A DNA stretch of 32,763 nucleotides, from assembly GCA_013204555.1 (NCBI GenBank), contig JABMNO010000075.1:1-32763 (forward strand), written 5' to 3'. The DNA is from Chloroflexota bacterium. GTDB taxonomy: Bacteria; Chloroflexota; Dehalococcoidia; Lucifugimonadales; Lucifugimonadaceae. The stretch's first letter is position 1; every line of letters starts with the position of its first letter. Positions 32,623-32,763 of the stretch are shown here, in pieces. The translations under genes and the position numbers were made by a program. The notes under the pieces are model-generated. The model ran no database searches. It was not told the origin of the DNA and saw only the letters and a list, made by a program, of their open reading frames with translations.

Positions 32623-32763
32623 TGTAGCTCCCACGGACGTTGTTTACAGTCTTGAGGCTGGCGTTGCTCCACTGATACCGCCGTGTGGCCGAGTGTAATT
32701 GTAGTAGTCAAGATAACCGGGAAGCTCTGCCAACCGCTCTGCGTTTGAGGTGAATTCTCTGGA
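32623..32763 (-). mobile_element. End of an IS481-type insertion sequence (continues beyond window)
   Basis: The transposase C-terminus (32644-32763) is followed toward the left by TGTAGCTCCCACGGACGTTG (32623-32642, plus strand), which starts with TGT as IS481 ends often do. It directly abuts GCTAGT (32617-32622), matching the NCTAGN target known for IS481. The other end is outside the window, so the inverted repeat and target duplication cannot be confirmed. Confidence 0.5.
32644..32763 (-). CDS. IS481-family transposase, C-terminal fragment (5' end outside window)
   Basis: Thirty-nine codons read leftward from the window edge to TAA at 32644. The peptide contains TSNAERLAELPGYLDYYNYT followed by RPHGGISGATPASRL, which matches the end of the integrase core of IS481/IS3-type transposases (the YNxxRPHxxLxGxxPxxRL signature). 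The catalytic DDE residues lie outside the window, so intactness cannot be judged. Confidence 0.78.
   Translation of the reverse strand, partial: SREFTSNAERLAELPGYLDYYNYTRPHGGISGATPASRL

Noticed and set aside
1..32763. CRISPR arrays, tRNA or rRNA genes, phage modules, restriction or toxin-antitoxin systems
   Set aside because: No regularly spaced repeats, cloverleaf sequences or recognisable defence or phage proteins were seen on either strand.

Overview
The window reads as bacterial chromosome with dense genes, roughly balanced base composition and no rRNA or tRNA. The gene mix suggests Chloroflexota, possibly a SAR202-like lineage of the Dehalococcoidia: a form II CoxL-type molybdenum hydroxylase, acid-sugar dehydratases of the enolase superfamily, a cytoplasmic sulfite-oxidase-like protein paired with a flavin reductase, and an archaellin-like filament protein. 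That placement is an inference from gene content; no phylogenetic marker was tested.

Left part (1-8000). Leftward genes encode a phosphotransferase, a mannonate-dehydratase-like protein, a MOSC-domain protein and a thiamine-diphosphate enzyme cut by the left edge. A tandem universal stress protein diverges from the phosphotransferase with overlapping 5' ends. A small zinc-ribbon protein follows, converging on a leftward two-gene unit (single-domain sulfite-oxidase-like molybdoenzyme plus FAD/NAD reductase). A short-chain dehydrogenase is divergent from that unit.

Middle (7943-15461). An archaellin-like protein (7943-8728) stands alone, followed by a 515-base gene-free stretch with two hairpins, then a 912-residue soluble PAS-GAF-GAF-GAF histidine kinase without a response regulator. 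It converges on a galactonate-dehydratase-type enolase-superfamily enzyme. Next is a large secreted/membrane protein with a von Willebrand A-like ectodomain and an FHA-like tail, ended by a perfect bidirectional terminator.

15514-21371 is leftward: a CinA protein whose C-terminal amidohydrolase domain has lost its catalytic residues, preceded by a four-gene ABC unit (ATPase, permease, GldG-like protein, DUF4340-like protein). 21674-27979 is rightward: cysteine desulfurase, a membrane-anchored unknown protein, MutS, an A24 prepilin peptidase without the zinc motif, and a metallo-beta-lactamase-fold hydrolase.

Right end (28167-32763). A leftward coxS-coxL-coxM operon faces a divergent coxG across a 152-base region with two dyad repeats spaced 20 bases apart. 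Beyond coxG are an imperfect inverted repeat and the C-terminal end of an IS481-type transposase, apparently inserted at a CTAG target.

Two themes link separate genes. One is molybdenum-cofactor enzymology: MOSC protein, sulfite-oxidase-like enzyme with reductase, and CoxSLM/CoxG, with a cysteine desulfurase able to supply sulfur. The other is a possible type IV filament: an archaellin-like subunit and a peptidase of the family that processes such subunits, 18 kb apart with no motor genes in the window. The second is the most interesting candidate for unusual biology.
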